Translations under genes and position numbers: made by a program
Shown: one piece after another, positions 1-12,418 of the stretch
How positions within the stretch are numbered: position 1 is the first letter of the stretch
How the letters are laid out: each line of letters begins with the position of its first letter
The notes under the pieces: model-generated
The model's database searches: none
What the model saw: only the letters and a program-made list of their open reading frames with translations
What the model was told of the DNA's origin: nothing
Origin: Entrophospora sp. SA101
Taxonomy: Eukaryota > Glomeromycota > Glomeromycetes > Entrophosporales > Entrophosporaceae
DNA length: 64,000 bases
Assembly (NCBI GenBank): GCA_958430865.1
Contig: CAUDNR010000113.1
Span: forward strand, 160,476 to 224,475
Direction of reading: 5' to 3'

Positions 1-2167
1 ATTTTAATTCGGCAAATAGGAAATACTAGTTAGAGATTGAGATTTTATCTATGAAACCAGTTTTTCCGGTTAAAGTCAAAATAAATGCTAAATATAATAA
101 ATAGGTCACTCAGGTCCAGGGACGCATAATTTCGCAAATTTCTGAAATATGTTATATCTCAGAACTTCTTGTAATGTTGTATAACAACCTTTTATTTAAG
201 GAAGTTACAGTCAGTGTCAGTGTACGTATTGTGTTTACATAACAAATGTACGCATTTTATTGGCCATCGAAAAAATTTTTTAATCCCAATAATTTCCTAT
301 ATATAGAGATATTAGAAAATGTATCGAACTATATTCCTATCATATAGCTTTCAGAGTTCTATTGGCAAAAAGGCAATTTGGGCATTGACACATGCTTGCA
401 TTTATCCTTTTTTGTAACTTTGGCGGTCTGATGCGTCACTTTCAGAGAGGTATATATATACTGGTTTCTTTAGCAAATTATTACCATATTTAGAAATTAT
501 CTGCAAAACTACTAACTTTGGTTAGAAACAAATTTCTCCATGATTCCATCAATACCTTCCATTTGGATTATTATGAAAATGAATACTTTACTTGGATCAT
601 TACAAAGTAAATACTGCTACAACCCTCTTGAAATATACAATTAAATATACCATCTATTATTGTTTTGGTAAAATAAAATAAGTTTTTTTTTTGGAAAAAC
701 GGGGAAGATCCTTCTCCCTTTTTTTATTATCTTTACGTTTTTAAATATTCAATGAAGAAAACTTTTTTATACTCGTAAATTATGGCTTGAAAATTTTCAT
801 GATATTAATATTTTGCATGTGACATCTACATGTATTATATGTATTATCGGCAGTCCTTTTAAAATCATAATTCTAGTAATAATTCCAATACCATTCATTA
901 TCCACACGCCTTCGTCCACAAATTCTACCATCACAACAATGACAACAGTTTCTTCTTCAACTGTTGCCTGATACCGCAATCAAGTTTTATAGTATGTAAA
1001 CTTGAGATACCAAGTTTTATATTAGAGGATAATATTAGAGGATAATATTTTATTCATTATGGTGCAAGTTTATTATGGAAGATTATATGTAATGAATATA
1101 ATATATGACAACAACACTAATTACTTCGAGTAAGTTATTTTATTCTCCTTTATATACATTTTGATTTCATATTTATGCGGCACAGACTTTTAACTTAGAA
1201 TAAACAGTCATTTGACTTAGCTGGTACAGCTAGCAACATGCCAAGAATAGATCTACAACAATTACTTTACATTTAACAGTTAATTATATAATAAAATTCG
1301 ATTAGCATATATCACAAGGCGAACTTTATTGTGAATCAAATAGATCATGTGACTTTGTTATATGTTGAAAGGGAAAAGGGTAAAAAGTAAGAATTGTCAA
1401 GTAGTCTAGCTTTATCGAAAGTCCTACCCGAAAATCACCATTACGATGATCCCAAAACAGTTAGCGAATCCTTGGCAGAGGAACAAACCCGTATTATTTA
1501 TACGGTTTGTCATTGAAATATATTATTGTACTTTTATATGCAATTCTAACTTTGTGTGATTCCATAATTTTAATCTGAAAATTCATCCAGTACATCCGTA
1601 AAATATAAATTATTTATAAAACCTTGGAATTATAATGTGAACGTTGTTGGTCACTGATTCGTAGTAATAACATTGGCATGAAAAGGCGAAAACGCTTAGC
1701 CAGCAAAAAATGTAGATTTCCAAGATGAATGAATTCCGTGGATATTGTGTACGTATATCTTCAATGTTAACGGGAAATCTACATTTTTGTAAAGAACTGT
1801 TACCAAAGAAAAAAGAGAGGCGTTTATAACCAATTCTTTTCAAATATGCTCTTCCTCATGAATTTTTGAAATTATTGAAGGTTGAAGGTTGAGCTGAGTG
1901 TCTTTAATCTTCCAATCAAACAAGCAAAAAAGAATAAAATGGTTAATATGTTTGAAATAGAAAATGAAACTAGTTTTATGGTTTTATGTCATCCCGTGCT
2001 TGACTTCAGGAGATAAATTTATTTGGTATATACATCCCGATGGAGTCTATAGAGGTTCCGTATTCCGTACATCTGCGCCTCTTTAGTAAAAAATGCTCTG
2101 GGAATCGAAGATCGTACAGACTGGCCCCACCAGTCAACTTTTCAGAATTCATAAATTCCGTTCCGTA
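1..2167. other. non-coding AT-rich stretch, no gene seen
   Basis: No open reading frame with family resemblance or a convincing exon chain was found on either strand. The only structure noted is a short inverted repeat around 1706-1725 and 1770-1789, where the same 'tagatttcc' core occurs in both orientations and could form a hairpin. The right end abuts the hAT-like element at 2168. Confidence 0.5.
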
Positions 2168-3139
2168 TAGGGATGGGTTCGGTTCGGTTTATAAACCGCC
2201 AGTTTGGCTAGTGAACCGCACCGACTGGCGGTTTACCACCGCGGTCTGAACCGCGGTTCAAACCCAAGTTTAACCGCAGTTTTATAATTTTATTGGTGAT
2301 CTATTTTTATAAAAATGAAAAATTTTTTTTTAAAAAACAAATTATTTGCTCCGACAATTAAAGCTATTTTAAACACCACTACTATCATATATTCTCTTCA
2401 TATTTGCTTGTACTTTAAATTGTTTGCATCAATAGCTGGAGTTCCGCCTGATCTCTGTATCAAGTTGTAGCACCATAATTCAATTAATTGTGATTGAAAT
2501 ATCTGTTATCGTAATTTTTTTTTTCTTTTATGAACAATAAAAAAATAAACATAGTTAAATTTTATTATCAGGTCCAATTCAAAATTTAGGACCACAGCAT
2601 AAGTTAGTAAGATTTTTAAATAAACTAATATGTAATTTGAATAAAATTAATAATTGAATAAACTAATAAATCAAATAAAATTAAATCAAATAAATTAATA
2701 AAATGAACGATTTGATAAATCCAATTCAATTAAAATATTTTTTCTTTATCAATCTATTTTTCCTTCTTAGCCCTTGTATATAATGATAATAATAGTAAAT
2801 AGTAATAGCTGACATCTTTCTTTTCTTCTCTTAAGTCATAGTACTAGTAACCATAGTAAATTATAAATGTAATTAATTATCTTGTTATAGTTAAATCCCT
2901 TAACAATAAAAATAACAATAATATAGAATTTTTTGCATCAAGATGTGAATTAATATTTTATATCCAATATTTTGTAAATATAAAACAAATAAAACGAATA
3001 AGTGTGACCAATTTTTGAAATGTAACGTGTAACCAGCTCAGTTTCAAATCGGAGTTTGAACTGGGGTTTAACCGCGGTTTGAAATGTGTAAACCAAACCG
3101 CCGGTTGAACCGGTTTGGGTTAAACCGTTCCCATCCCTA
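2168..3139. mobile_element. hAT-like non-autonomous element with TAGGGATGGG termini
   Basis: The element starts with TAGGGATGGG and ends with its exact complement CCCATCCCTA. Both ends continue into subterminal sequence rich in 'aaccg' and 'cggtt' words, such as cggttcggttt on the left and accggtttgggttaaacc on the right. The 972-bp interior is AT-rich and has no transposase frame that I can recognise. The termini match the element at 11999-13518, which holds a hAT transposase fragment, so the two probably share a family. No clear 8-bp target duplication is visible, so it is old or recombined. Confidence 0.6.
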
Positions 3140-3195
3140 ACAATAATGTATTTATATTGCGCAATTAATCCAATATAAAACCTATGATTCTCATC

Positions 3196-3422
3196 AAGCA
3201 TAGTGGAAATTTGTTGTTGCACGAAACGTTATACAGAACTCATTGCTTCTGAAACTTCGCCAGTATATAGTTGTTACCTCTCTAAATTGGAGATCAAGTT
3301 CAGATCCAATTCAAATCCAGTTTATCACTTACTTTTTATTGCTAGAATGTTTGCTGTGTATTGTAAAGCTACGTTGCACAATATAAAAAATTAGTGTAAC
3401 ATTTCAAATTTCCACTATGCTT
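3196..3422. mobile_element. MITE with 18-bp perfect terminal inverted repeats
   Basis: The first 18 bases (AAGCATAGTGGAAATTTG) are the exact reverse complement of the last 18. The element is 227 bp with no coding capacity. It forms the left edge of the large duplicated block: the first ~133 bp differ by scattered changes and one indel from the second copy at 53804-54031, while everything from about 3329 onward looks identical. Confidence 0.65.
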
Positions 3423-3678
3423 TCTCGTCATCAATCACACACATGAATTATTTTTTTCGTAATGAAATATACAATATTAAATTTTTTTATTTTAATAAAA
3501 ATATTAATGTAAATGTGAATGATGATAATAATAATATAATTTTATAGAAAATGAATGAATCAGCAATAAAATAATTTACATATGAATAACAGAGAAAAAT
3601 TTTTTAAAATTATATTTTCTTCTTTTTCATCCAAGATTCGTCTCAGTTCACACCACTAGAGTTTAAACCTAACCGTAT

Positions 3679-4851
3679 TTAATTTAATTCAACGTAGTTT
3701 GCTGGGAACTTTTTATAAAATAAAAATAAAAATAAAATAAATATTAAAATATTATTTTCAAAGAAATAAATTCCGGTTTAATAATAAAAACACTTACAAT
3801 TCCTTCTTTTCCTTTACATTTACCAGTCCACCAATCATTAGTACTTTCTGATTGTTTTGTAATAATAATAACATCACCTTTGCTGAAGGTTAAATCACCA
3901 TCTTGTTCTCCATCAAAGTCATATAAGGCAACAGCTGTTTGTTGTTTTTTACGCGGTGGAATATTAGGTTTAGGAGCTATTGGTGGCGGTTTAGATGATG
4001 ACTTTCTATTTAAACTATTGCTACTAATACGATTATTAAACTCATTTGACAAAGACAATGCACGTTGGACATCTTTTGCATTTGATTCGGAATAACTTGG
4101 CTTCTTCTTAATTGATGATGATGAAATGCTATTATTATCATCGCCATCGTCGTTGCTGTCATCTTTATTATTATCAAGTCTATCTTTGTATGTTGATGAC
4201 GACAATGATGTCGAACCGCTGTATCGATTTTGATAAGAGTTATTTTTTGAAGCAGATGTTGATAAAGAAACTGATCGACTCAATTTTGGAGGCTCATATT
4301 CTTCTCCATAAACTGGTTCATCGTTATATTGTGTCTCACCATAACTGTTACTACGTGAAGCTTTTGCATTAAGTGCTCGATATAAAATGTCAGCTTGGGG
4401 TGGCGGCGGGATTTTTCCTGATAGAAGTTCTTTTGCTGATACTTTAGAATGATAGAATTTGGAATTTGTATCTTTACGTTCCACAATTATTGAACCTTCA
4501 ATTGATACACCTGCACATATGACAAATTATTATTATTGTAATTATTATTGACGACTTTAATAATTTTCAAATAATAATTTTTTTTCATAAACAAAAAAAT
4601 AAACAAATACCAGCAAATAATCCTTTTGTTTTGCTATTTAATTAATTACGTGTATATATACATATATACACACATTATTATAAATAACTATACAAAATAA
4701 CTAAAATGACCAGTTGCCACTTACCTATAAGAAAATATAGCTGCAACATTTCCAAGCGAAACTGAACTTGCTCCTTCAGCTGTCCTTCCAACGGGTCCGG
4801 CAGCAACTTTTTTATTTCAATAATTTAGAACCAAAATATTAGTAAATATTG

Positions 4852-4891
<40 letters not shown>

Positions 4892-5893
4892 CACAATACG
4901 TACCAGATCTAATTGAAAATTCAGAAAAAAGGATTTAACAATTGAAATTTTTTTTAAAATAACTGAAATAGTAATAAATTACTTACAAATTTCCTCCTAA
5001 AGTGACGTTTCCACCATTCATAAAAGATCTAACTGCGTCCTTACTATTTAAGACTATAACAAAATCTGTAAGTTCAGCACCAATTTGTCCACCAACTCCC
5101 TAAACGTAATTATAAATATAAATAAATTAGCATGAATAAATGATATTTATTACTTGTACTTAACCTTAATTGTCATTTGATTACAATAATTTATAATGTA
5201 ATTAATAAACTCACCATTCCACCAATATTAATTGCAGAGGGAGCAGACCATGCTGATCAATCAAAAATGAAGTCAATAAAAAATGTATATAGATAAATAG
5301 ATAAATCACAGATCATAAATTACTTACATCCATTTTCAAGCCTAATAATACATTATGAAAATATTTATAAAATAAATACTATATAATTAAAAAAAAACAA
5401 TATTCTATTCATAATATATTAATACCTTGCTACAACTAGTCCAGATCCACATCTTCCTGAAAATAAAAATCCAGCTTTGATTACTGTAAATATTGCAAAC
5501 CCTTTTGCTCTTTGTAAAATATTTGGTGGTATAACTTTGTCTGGTCCCTTTTTCCAAATAAATTTTTTTTATAAGATTATTATTTTTTCATTAATTAATT
5601 AATTTTCTTTTATAAAAGTTGACTTACTTTTGCTGCAACTGGATCTAATGAAAATAACAATAAAATATAAAAATGTTAGAAAAATTTTTTTTTAAAGTAG
5701 TATTGAACTTATTATTTACACATACCAATAAAGCTATTCAAGATTTTAGAAGCTTTTTTGCATTCACCTAATTAACCAAATTTGAAAAACATTGTAATTA
5801 AACAATTGATTTTAGATGTGGGTGCATCTATATATACACTAATGATAATGATATTGAACCTGCAAGATCTGTTGGTAAAGGGGAATTGACCAT
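3679..5893 (-). CDS. SYLF + SH3 actin-patch protein, YSC84/LSB3 type (copy 1)
   Basis: Twelve exons on the minus strand join in phase to 410 codons plus stop: 5893-5860, 5767-5726, 5644-5628, 5547-5426, 5341-5328, 5252-5215, 5099-4987, 4908-4904, 4806-4725, 4633-4611, 4510-3798, 3708-3679. Residues 1 to about 222 form an SYLF (DUF500) lipid-binding domain, with GFLFSGRCGSGLVVAR and GGQIGAELTDFVI blocks as in yeast Ysc84/Lsb3. A Ser/Asn-rich linker and a proline-rich PPPIAPKPNIPPR motif follow. An SH3 domain occupies about 355-410 (ALYDF, WW, GIFPANYVELN end). Family members act at cortical actin patches in endocytosis. Exon 8 is only 5 nt, and without it the reading frame is lost. The last exon lies beyond the obvious long frame; it restores the canonical SH3 terminus. 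A matching copy lies at 54288-56502. Confidence 0.9.
4857..4890. repeat. (TA)n microsatellite in an intron
   Basis: An uninterrupted TA run lies in the intron just before the 5-nt exon 8 of the SYLF-SH3 gene (downstream of it on the minus strand). The second copy of the block has the same run at about 55466-55499. Confidence 0.9.
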
Positions 5894-6145
5894 TTTGAAA
5901 TTTATGACTTAATATTATTTTGTTTATATATATAGAGAAATAATAAATAGAGATTGAATAGGGGAAAACCATTCAGGAGATAAATATATTTCTATCTTGG
6001 CTAGAAAATGCTTGCGTTACAGCATGACATCAAAATGCAGGTAACATCATTAATGATCCAATGATTTCTTATTATGGGAAGAGTTACAACGAATTAAGGC
6101 TTCATATGTCATAATGGTTTTTTATATTGCAATCAAAAAAATCTA

Positions 6146-7221
6146 TTAAATAACATGTGCAGATAGAATTTTTACATCATCTTTTGGACTAAGAAAAAAT
6201 TAAAAAACTATTTTAATGAAAATTAAAATTTTCAAGAAAACAAACAAATAAAAAACATACCGATCATCTGAGTCAGTAGGAACAAGACCCATACGTTTTA
6301 CAACTCTCATACCGTCACTTACTCGTCCGAAAATTGTATGTTTACCATCTAACCATGGCGTTGGTGCTAACGTTATAAAAAACTTTTTTTTAAAAAAAGT
6401 AACAATAGCAAATAAGTATTTGTAAATTTTTTGTTTAAAATATTACATATATAAATATAAACTTATTACTTGACTTCCATTTGTGTTTGGACCTGCATTT
6501 GCCATACTAAGAATACCAGCTCCTGTGTGTTTTAATTCAGGACGAATTTCATCTTCAAATGTTTCTCTTAATATATATAATATGTTAGAATTCATTATAT
6601 AAAAATCAATCGATTGATTGATTAAGTATTTAATTACCCACCCATATATTGACGAACCTCCACGTCCAGTTCCTGTTGGATCACCCCCTTGTATCATGAA
6701 ATCCTTAATAAATTAATAAATATTTTTTATTATTGATATTTGTTCCTAATTGCAAAAGAAAAAAAGCTTTTTTCCCTACACTGAATCACTCATACACGTA
6801 CCGGAATTATTCTATGGAACTAAAAGTAAGAAATTATAGGAAAAATCAATCACTAAAAAAATCATCCATTAATCAATTAAATACTAAAACTTTTACTCAA
6901 CTATAACACCATTATAATATCCACGTTTTGTCTAAATAATGAATTAAAGAAAGAAAAAGAATCATTTTAAAATTTAATTTATCAAAAAAAGTTTTGCCGA
7001 TAGATATGTGTATATTAAAAAATATATTACCAAATCATAAAAGTTTTTACAAGTTTTTGGTGAATGATCCCAGTATAATTCAAAAGTTATTGTTCCCTAA
7101 TCATCAAATATTATATATATTACTATATATTATCAATTTAATACATATAGTAAGAACTTTTGAGAAATGCATATACCATTGATGTTTTAAATATCACCGT
7201 TCCAGACATTTTGTTATCCAT
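6146..7221 (-). CDS. PPIL1-type cyclophilin (peptidyl-prolyl isomerase), copy 1
   Basis: Eight exons on the minus strand: 7221-7177, 7096-7031, 6931-6902, 6819-6802, 6703-6642, 6566-6470, 6382-6261, 6188-6146. They give 160 codons plus stop, close to the 166 residues of human PPIL1. It is a single cyclophilin domain. [19 protein letters not shown] carries the catalytic Arg (R50), then SQFFI at 105-109, [16 protein letters not shown] from about 112, and a VKIL ending. The short N-terminus and the GGSSIYG segment fit PPIL1 rather than cyclophilin A. PPIL1 is a spliceosome-associated prolyl isomerase; the spliceosomal role here is by family. Start chosen at the first in-frame ATG; a second Met four codons on is possible. 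Identical copy at 56755-57830. Confidence 0.92.
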
Positions 7222-8490
7222 CTTTAGAGGAAAAAAGAACACTCAAACAATATCTTTTATGTTACACTAGCGTGACATTTAAGTATGAGCTGTGTACAAT
7301 CTTAAAGATTATCGCCAAATTGGTTTAAACGTAATAATAAAATAAAGCCATGTAGTGAATCAAATATGGCACGGAGAATAGAAAGGGAGGGGTCAACGTC
7401 AAGATCTGCATTTCTAACCCTTTAACGGAAAATATCTCATTAAAATTAATTTTTGAGATGAATTGCATATAGCAATGTTGCTAACTCAAAATCATGATCT
7501 TTATAATTATCTTTGTTTCTATTGCCAATGTCTTGTATACTATTTTTTTAAAAAATCTTTAACTCAAAATTTTAAGCTAAAATCGTTTCTTGAGACAAGT
7601 TATGTATATATGTGGTATCAACTCAAAATCACGACTTTTGACGTTGAAATCTTTCTATTGTCCATGCTCCATATGTGTCCATGCAAGATTTATCCAAATC
7701 TTGTAGTAAAACCACAGTAGAAGGCTCCAGTGAAAATGGTAAAAAAGCTCGGGATTATGATAATAATAAACAAGAAATTGATCATGATGGTGATTGAAAA
7801 AAAAAGTAAATTCATAATAGAAGGAGAGAAATAGAAGATGATATTGATGACAAGGAGGACGATTGGATTGTGCAGCAATCGTCAGATATAATAATCAAGA
7901 AAATGGTCATAAAGATTATTATTCTTATCTGGGAAATGACGATAAACAAGATTATAATGATCTTAGTAAATAACAATAGTATAAGCAGCAAGATAGTAAT
8001 CGAGTAGGTAATAATAGTAATCAAGAAAATGATCGGACAGGGTATCTTCCCTCTTCTTCTTGATTTTGGTTATTTTTATCATAATCTTTTTCAAGAAAGT
8101 GATCATAATGATAAAAATGATTATTAATAGGAAAAATGTTGTCCTAAATTTGGTTAAAAGCTTATATACGTATATAATAAAAAAAATCCATAAATCCATT
8201 CACATAGATTCAAAATAATAATAAATAAACAATCACTTTGCTCATGAAGGAATTCCAGCCGATAGAGAATTCACATATTTATCAGAATTGAAAATTCTCA
8301 TCAGAGCATGCAACAAACACAGCAGAAATAAATAGCCTAGCAAAAAATACATACATGTCATAAACAGAGTAAAAAACAGTTGTAGCTTCAGAGCACCTGT
8401 TAAATTGGAAAACGAATTAAAGTACGCACATAATAATTTTTCTTTTTACATTTTGCAATAATATGATTTTAATATTAACGATAATATAAG

Positions 8491-8591
8491 AAGTTGGAGG
8501 ACGTCAAGGTTACGAAACTATCTTAAAAAAAGGAATTGTGGATCGTACTTCGTCTGCATCAAAAGTTGAATCAGCAGCTGATAAATTATAA
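8491..8591 (+). CDS. possible terminal exon of an unidentified small gene (copy 1)
   Basis: After an AG at 8489-8490 the frame beginning GGA GGA CGT at 8496 reads about 31 residues of non-repetitive, protein-like sequence (GGRQGYETILKKG, then RTSSASKVESAADKL) to TAA at 8589-8591. Its composition is far less AT-biased than its surroundings. I could not join it in phase to an upstream exon; the 'APVKLENEL'-like stretch at about 8392-8420 ends in the wrong phase. I do not recognise the protein. It may be a last exon, a relic, or chance. Confidence 0.22.
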
Positions 8592-8681
8592 ACAAGAAAG
8601 GATTTCAAGCCACAACGTCTAAAATCATAAAATAATGATAATTGATCATGTTCCTTGAAATTAATTAATTCATCGACTATG

Positions 8682-8686
<5 letters not shown>

Positions 8687-8716
<30 letters not shown>

Positions 8717-8755
8717 CATTCATTCATTTGTTCATTGATTCATTCATTCATTCAT
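8687..8755. repeat. tetranucleotide repeats (TTGA/ATTC)n
   Basis: A run of gattgattgattga turns into attcattcattc. It is a simple-sequence tract with no gene content and is also present in the second copy at about 59296-59364. Confidence 0.9.
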
Positions 8756-9715
8756 TTTTAAATTGATTAATTCATTTTTGATTCATTATAATTAATTAAT
8801 ACATGTGGTTGGATTATTCATAGTTTTGTCTTATTTATTACTTTATCATTTTTGCGAGTAATTTTTCCAACCTTTATTTATCCAATCAAAGTAAATAGTT
8901 GCGGCCGCACATTCATTTAAAATATCATATGTTATGACACATGTCTAGATAAATTACAAGTTTCTTTAGAGAAGAAATCATTATTCCGGTAACAATGTAA
9001 TAACAGAGTAATAAACAAATAAATAATAATGTAAAATCGTAAAACAAAAATAAAATTTACTTGATGTTTTTTTTTAATTCAGTTCGATCGAAGAAGATTA
9101 CTAAATTTTCTAAAATTAATAATCTTTCCTTCATTTATTTATTATTCATTCATTCATTCGTTTACTCGTTCATTCCATTCATTCACTCATTTAATAATAA
9201 AGAAATCATGAGCAATTATAGAAACAATTGAAAAAAATATATTCTTAATTTTTTTTTTGAATTAATTCTCCGTGTTTATTTAATAATAATACTAACTCTA
9301 CAGTTTTTTTTTCATTATATATTTGATTTATAAATTATATATACTATATACGTAAACTATATATACATGCGTGTGTATATAATTGATTTGATAAGTACTA
9401 GGAAATAACGATATAAAGTGTATAAAATATATAAATATTGACATTTTCTAAATTCAAAAAATCAAAAAAAAATTTATTTTCTTTTACTCTATTTTTGAAA
9501 ATTTATTCTTTTTTAATCAACTAAAAAAATCAATCAGTTAGCGAATCAATAAAAACCGAAGAGAATGTGTTATTATTGATGTCATTATTAATTACAATTT
9601 TGAACAATTATAATAACACATCATTACTACTAAAATAAAAAATCATTTTTCCTCTTCCTATTACATTAAAGAATCTTATCCTTCAATAATAATTAAAATA
9701 AAGAAGAAGAAAGAA

Positions 9716-9917
9716 ATGATGATAAATAATCGGTTGGCCGAATCTAATCAAGCTTCTCCTTTGTTGCAACCATTACAACAAACTTTGCATCCATCTCAAT
9801 CTCATCAATCGCCTCTTCAACCCATGCAATCGTCTCAATCTTTACAACCTTTACAACCGTATTCATTATATCAACCGATCCATCATCCTTTAAATTCACC
9901 ATTACAACATAGTCAAT

Positions 9918-9948
<31 letters not shown>

Positions 9949-10826
9949 TAATAACAATAATAGTAATATTAGTAATATTAGTAATATTAACAATCGTGAT
10001 AATAATTATCATCAACATAATCATCATCAACTTCAACATCAGCACCATCATAGTCAATATCATCATCAATGGTCAATTATAAACGAACCAGCTTCATTAG
10101 TTAGTAATAATAATAGTAATAATAGTAATAATAATATTAATAATCATCTTCTTCTTCATAATAATCATCTTCTTCTTCGCAATCCTCTTTCTCTTAATAG
10201 TTCTCCCACACCTTCTCTTCCTAATAATAATAATAATAATTCATCTTTACAAAATCACCGATTAAATAATCCAACAACAACATCGACTTCTTCCTCACCT
10301 TCATCATCATCAACAAATTATCATCATCAAAATCATCCAAGTTATCAAAATCTTCATAATATTCAGTTACCTAATATAAAAGTACCATTTCCGCCAATAA
10401 TCAATCTAAAAGAATTAATCTCAAGACCAAGAAAAGGAAAAACAAAAGTTCCGTCAAAACCACCGAATGCTTTTATGATTTATCGTATGCAATATGTTAA
10501 AGAATTACACGCAAGAAATCATCGTCTACCAATGAGAAGCATATCTCCTTCTGTAGCAAATTCTTGGAGAGAAGAACCAGATTCTGTTGTTAATCATTAT
10601 GAGCAACTTGCCAGAGATGCAAGTAAATATTACAATTTAAAATATCCCAAACCTCCTCCCTCTACTTCCGTTTCTTCCACCTCTATTATTAATTCAACAA
10701 CCACAATTAGAGCACCATTTGAACACAAGATTCCTTTACGTTTGAATCAAACAAGCGACAACAACCATATTATTATTAATAATAATAAAATAAAAAGCAT
10801 TATTTCCACAAATGAATCATATTTTC

Positions 10827-10868
<42 letters not shown>

Positions 10869-11068
10869 TAAATTATCTTTCTTCAACAAATTTATTATTA
10901 AATAAAGATGATGAAAATTCAATTAAATCTTTCAGATCTTTAACTAATAACAACAACAATATTCCTTCTTTGCCTCATTTTAATTCGTTAAATAATTACA
11001 TGTCAGAAAGTACTGCTAACAATAATGGTAATAGTAATAATAATCTTAACCCTGATCTTAACGAATAA
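9716..11068 (+). CDS. MATA_HMG-type HMG-box protein (copy 1)
   Basis: A single 450-codon intronless frame. Residues about 244-311 form an HMG box of the MATA_HMG/mating-type class: KPPNAFMIYRMQYVKELHAR, then RSISPSVANSWREEPDSVVN and HYEQLARDASKYYNLKYP. The Trp of helix 2 and the aromatic core positions are present. Basic residues (RPRKGKTKVPSK) precede the box. The N-terminal 240 residues are Gln/His/Asn/Ser-rich and the C-terminal 140 are Asn-rich, with homopolymeric Asn tracts encoded by AAT/AAC repeats. By family it is a sequence-specific DNA-binding transcription factor. Glomeromycetes carry many MATA_HMG genes, so a role in mating is not implied. The start is the first ATG of a tandem ATGATG after a long AT-rich leader. 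An identical copy is at 60325-61677. Confidence 0.88.
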
Positions 11069-11844
11069 CCCTTCTGAATTAGATTTAAATCAGTAAGCTT
11101 GAAAATTTTCTTAAAACCAATAATAATAACCTATTTAAGTAATTCTAAGTTAAATTCTTTTTTTAATTCAATATTTAATATACGAAATTAGTATTATATG
11201 ACTTGATTTTTTTTTTTTAATGTAATTTAATCAAATAAAAACAATATAAATAACAATTAAATTAAAAATTATGGGAAGAAATTTATCATGATTAATTAAT
11301 TGTATGTTATGTAATTTCACGTATAATCTTACTTTTTTCCTTTATTTTCCTCAGCCAGTGTATAAAATTCAGTGTGGGGAATACATTAGTAGTTTTTTGC
11401 AGATAGTTTCTAAATTTGTAGAAATCTGCATTGGTTACACCCATAAATTTATCAGCACTCTTTAAATTTGCCTGTATTTTCCGGCAAATATTTTCCGAAA
11501 TTTTCACGAGAAACTTTTGTGCGCTACATTATTGACACTATTTTTACACCCGCACTTGCCATCCCTTTTTTTTAATTCATTAACTCCTTTTTTAAAATAT
11601 TTTTATTCACGCTTATTCGTTTCAAATTATAGAACAATTATCATGGTGATGATTATGAATTAATAATCATAATCGTCATATGTGAAAAGAATTCATTCAT
11701 ATTTGCTGTTCACCATGTGACAAAAATTTCAGAGAGTCAAATTTAAAAACCTGAATGAAATCCAGAGTTGTTATGGAATAAGCTATAACAGCACTATAGA
11801 TGGGCGTCTAAATTTTTTTGGGGGTTGTCTAAAGTCAAAATATA
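11069..11844. other. intergenic 3' flank of the HMG gene
   Basis: AT-rich flank. On the minus strand, 11307-11507 holds a 66-codon frame whose composition (KISENICRKIQANLKSADKF) looks protein-like and could be transposon debris. I recognise no family, so no gene is called. Confidence 0.35.
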
Positions 11845-11998
11845 CAGTGAGTCTCGATTTAACGGACCTCGATTTAGCGGATTTAGGGTTTAACGGATAA
11901 ATTTTCAAAACCAAATTTTTCTATAATATATATATTCGATTTAGCGGATATTTTTTAAAAGTCAATATATGTCACTTATAATAAAATTCTCTCGATAT
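11845..11998. mobile_element. pogo/Tigger-like terminal fragment, cut by a hAT element
   Basis: Sequence after a TA dinucleotide begins CAGTGAGTCTCGATTTAACGG and repeats 'cgatttagcgga' words, typical of the ends of pogo/Tigger-type Tc1-mariner relatives. It ends exactly where the TAGGGATGGG terminus of the next element starts. A related degenerate stretch is at about 38960-39122. In the second block copy this region is tandemly doubled (62327-62834). Confidence 0.5.
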
Positions 11999-12418
11999 TA
12001 GGGATGGGGCGGTTCCACTAGGAACCGGTTCTGAACCGAACCGAACACAGAACCGCGAACCCGAGTTCTAACCGTTCCCCATGTGATTTATACCTATATG
12101 AGGAAATCCTGAGTTAATCTTTCCTTAAAAGGAAAGATTAATACGAATAACGTGACTTATTAATATTCAAATAAATTAAACAAATTAAATATTATTATTA
12201 TTATTATTATTATGTAAATAACGAATAAACGGACAAACAAATGAATGAATATGATAGATATTAATATACAAATAAAAAGTGCATAAAATAAAACAAACAT
12301 TAATAATATTAAAGGATTTTTTATTAGTAATTAGTATAGAGTTACAAAAAAATAAAAATAAACATAAAGAAAGTATAAGGAAAAAAATATGTAATTTTGA
12401 GAATATTATTCTAACACT

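Larger units (their letters stand above)
7222..9715. other. 2.5-kb intergenic region, low complexity
   Basis: Between the cyclophilin start and the HMG gene I see no confident gene. Around 7670-7800 the plus strand has a coding-like stretch of about 39 codons (ending with a run rich in Asp/Asn), which I could not extend. Around 7800-8060 the sequence is gat/aat/aag-rich and reads as broken Asp/Asn-rich coding debris. A tetranucleotide tract lies at 8687-8755, with more 'attc' repeats near 9150-9190. A rare GC-rich octamer, gcggccgc, occurs near 8902 and has no evident meaning. Confidence 0.4.

Noticed and set aside
1610..1843. 77-codon minus frame MKRIGYKRL...
   Set aside because: No family resemblance, no splice context, includes a hairpin-forming repeat; chance frame.
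4112..4372. 86-codon plus frame opposite the SYLF-SH3 gene
   Set aside because: Shadow of the Ser/Asp/Asn-rich linker exon on the minus strand.
7690..8199. Three overlapping hydrophobic minus-strand frames (62, 70, 78 codons)
   Set aside because: They are Ile/Leu/Phe-rich translations of the complement of gat/aat/aag-rich low-complexity DNA and are not membrane proteins.
8895..8910. gcggccgc octamer (NotI-like) in AT-rich DNA
   Set aside because: A single short word with no other sign of vector or cloning sequence; present in both block copies.
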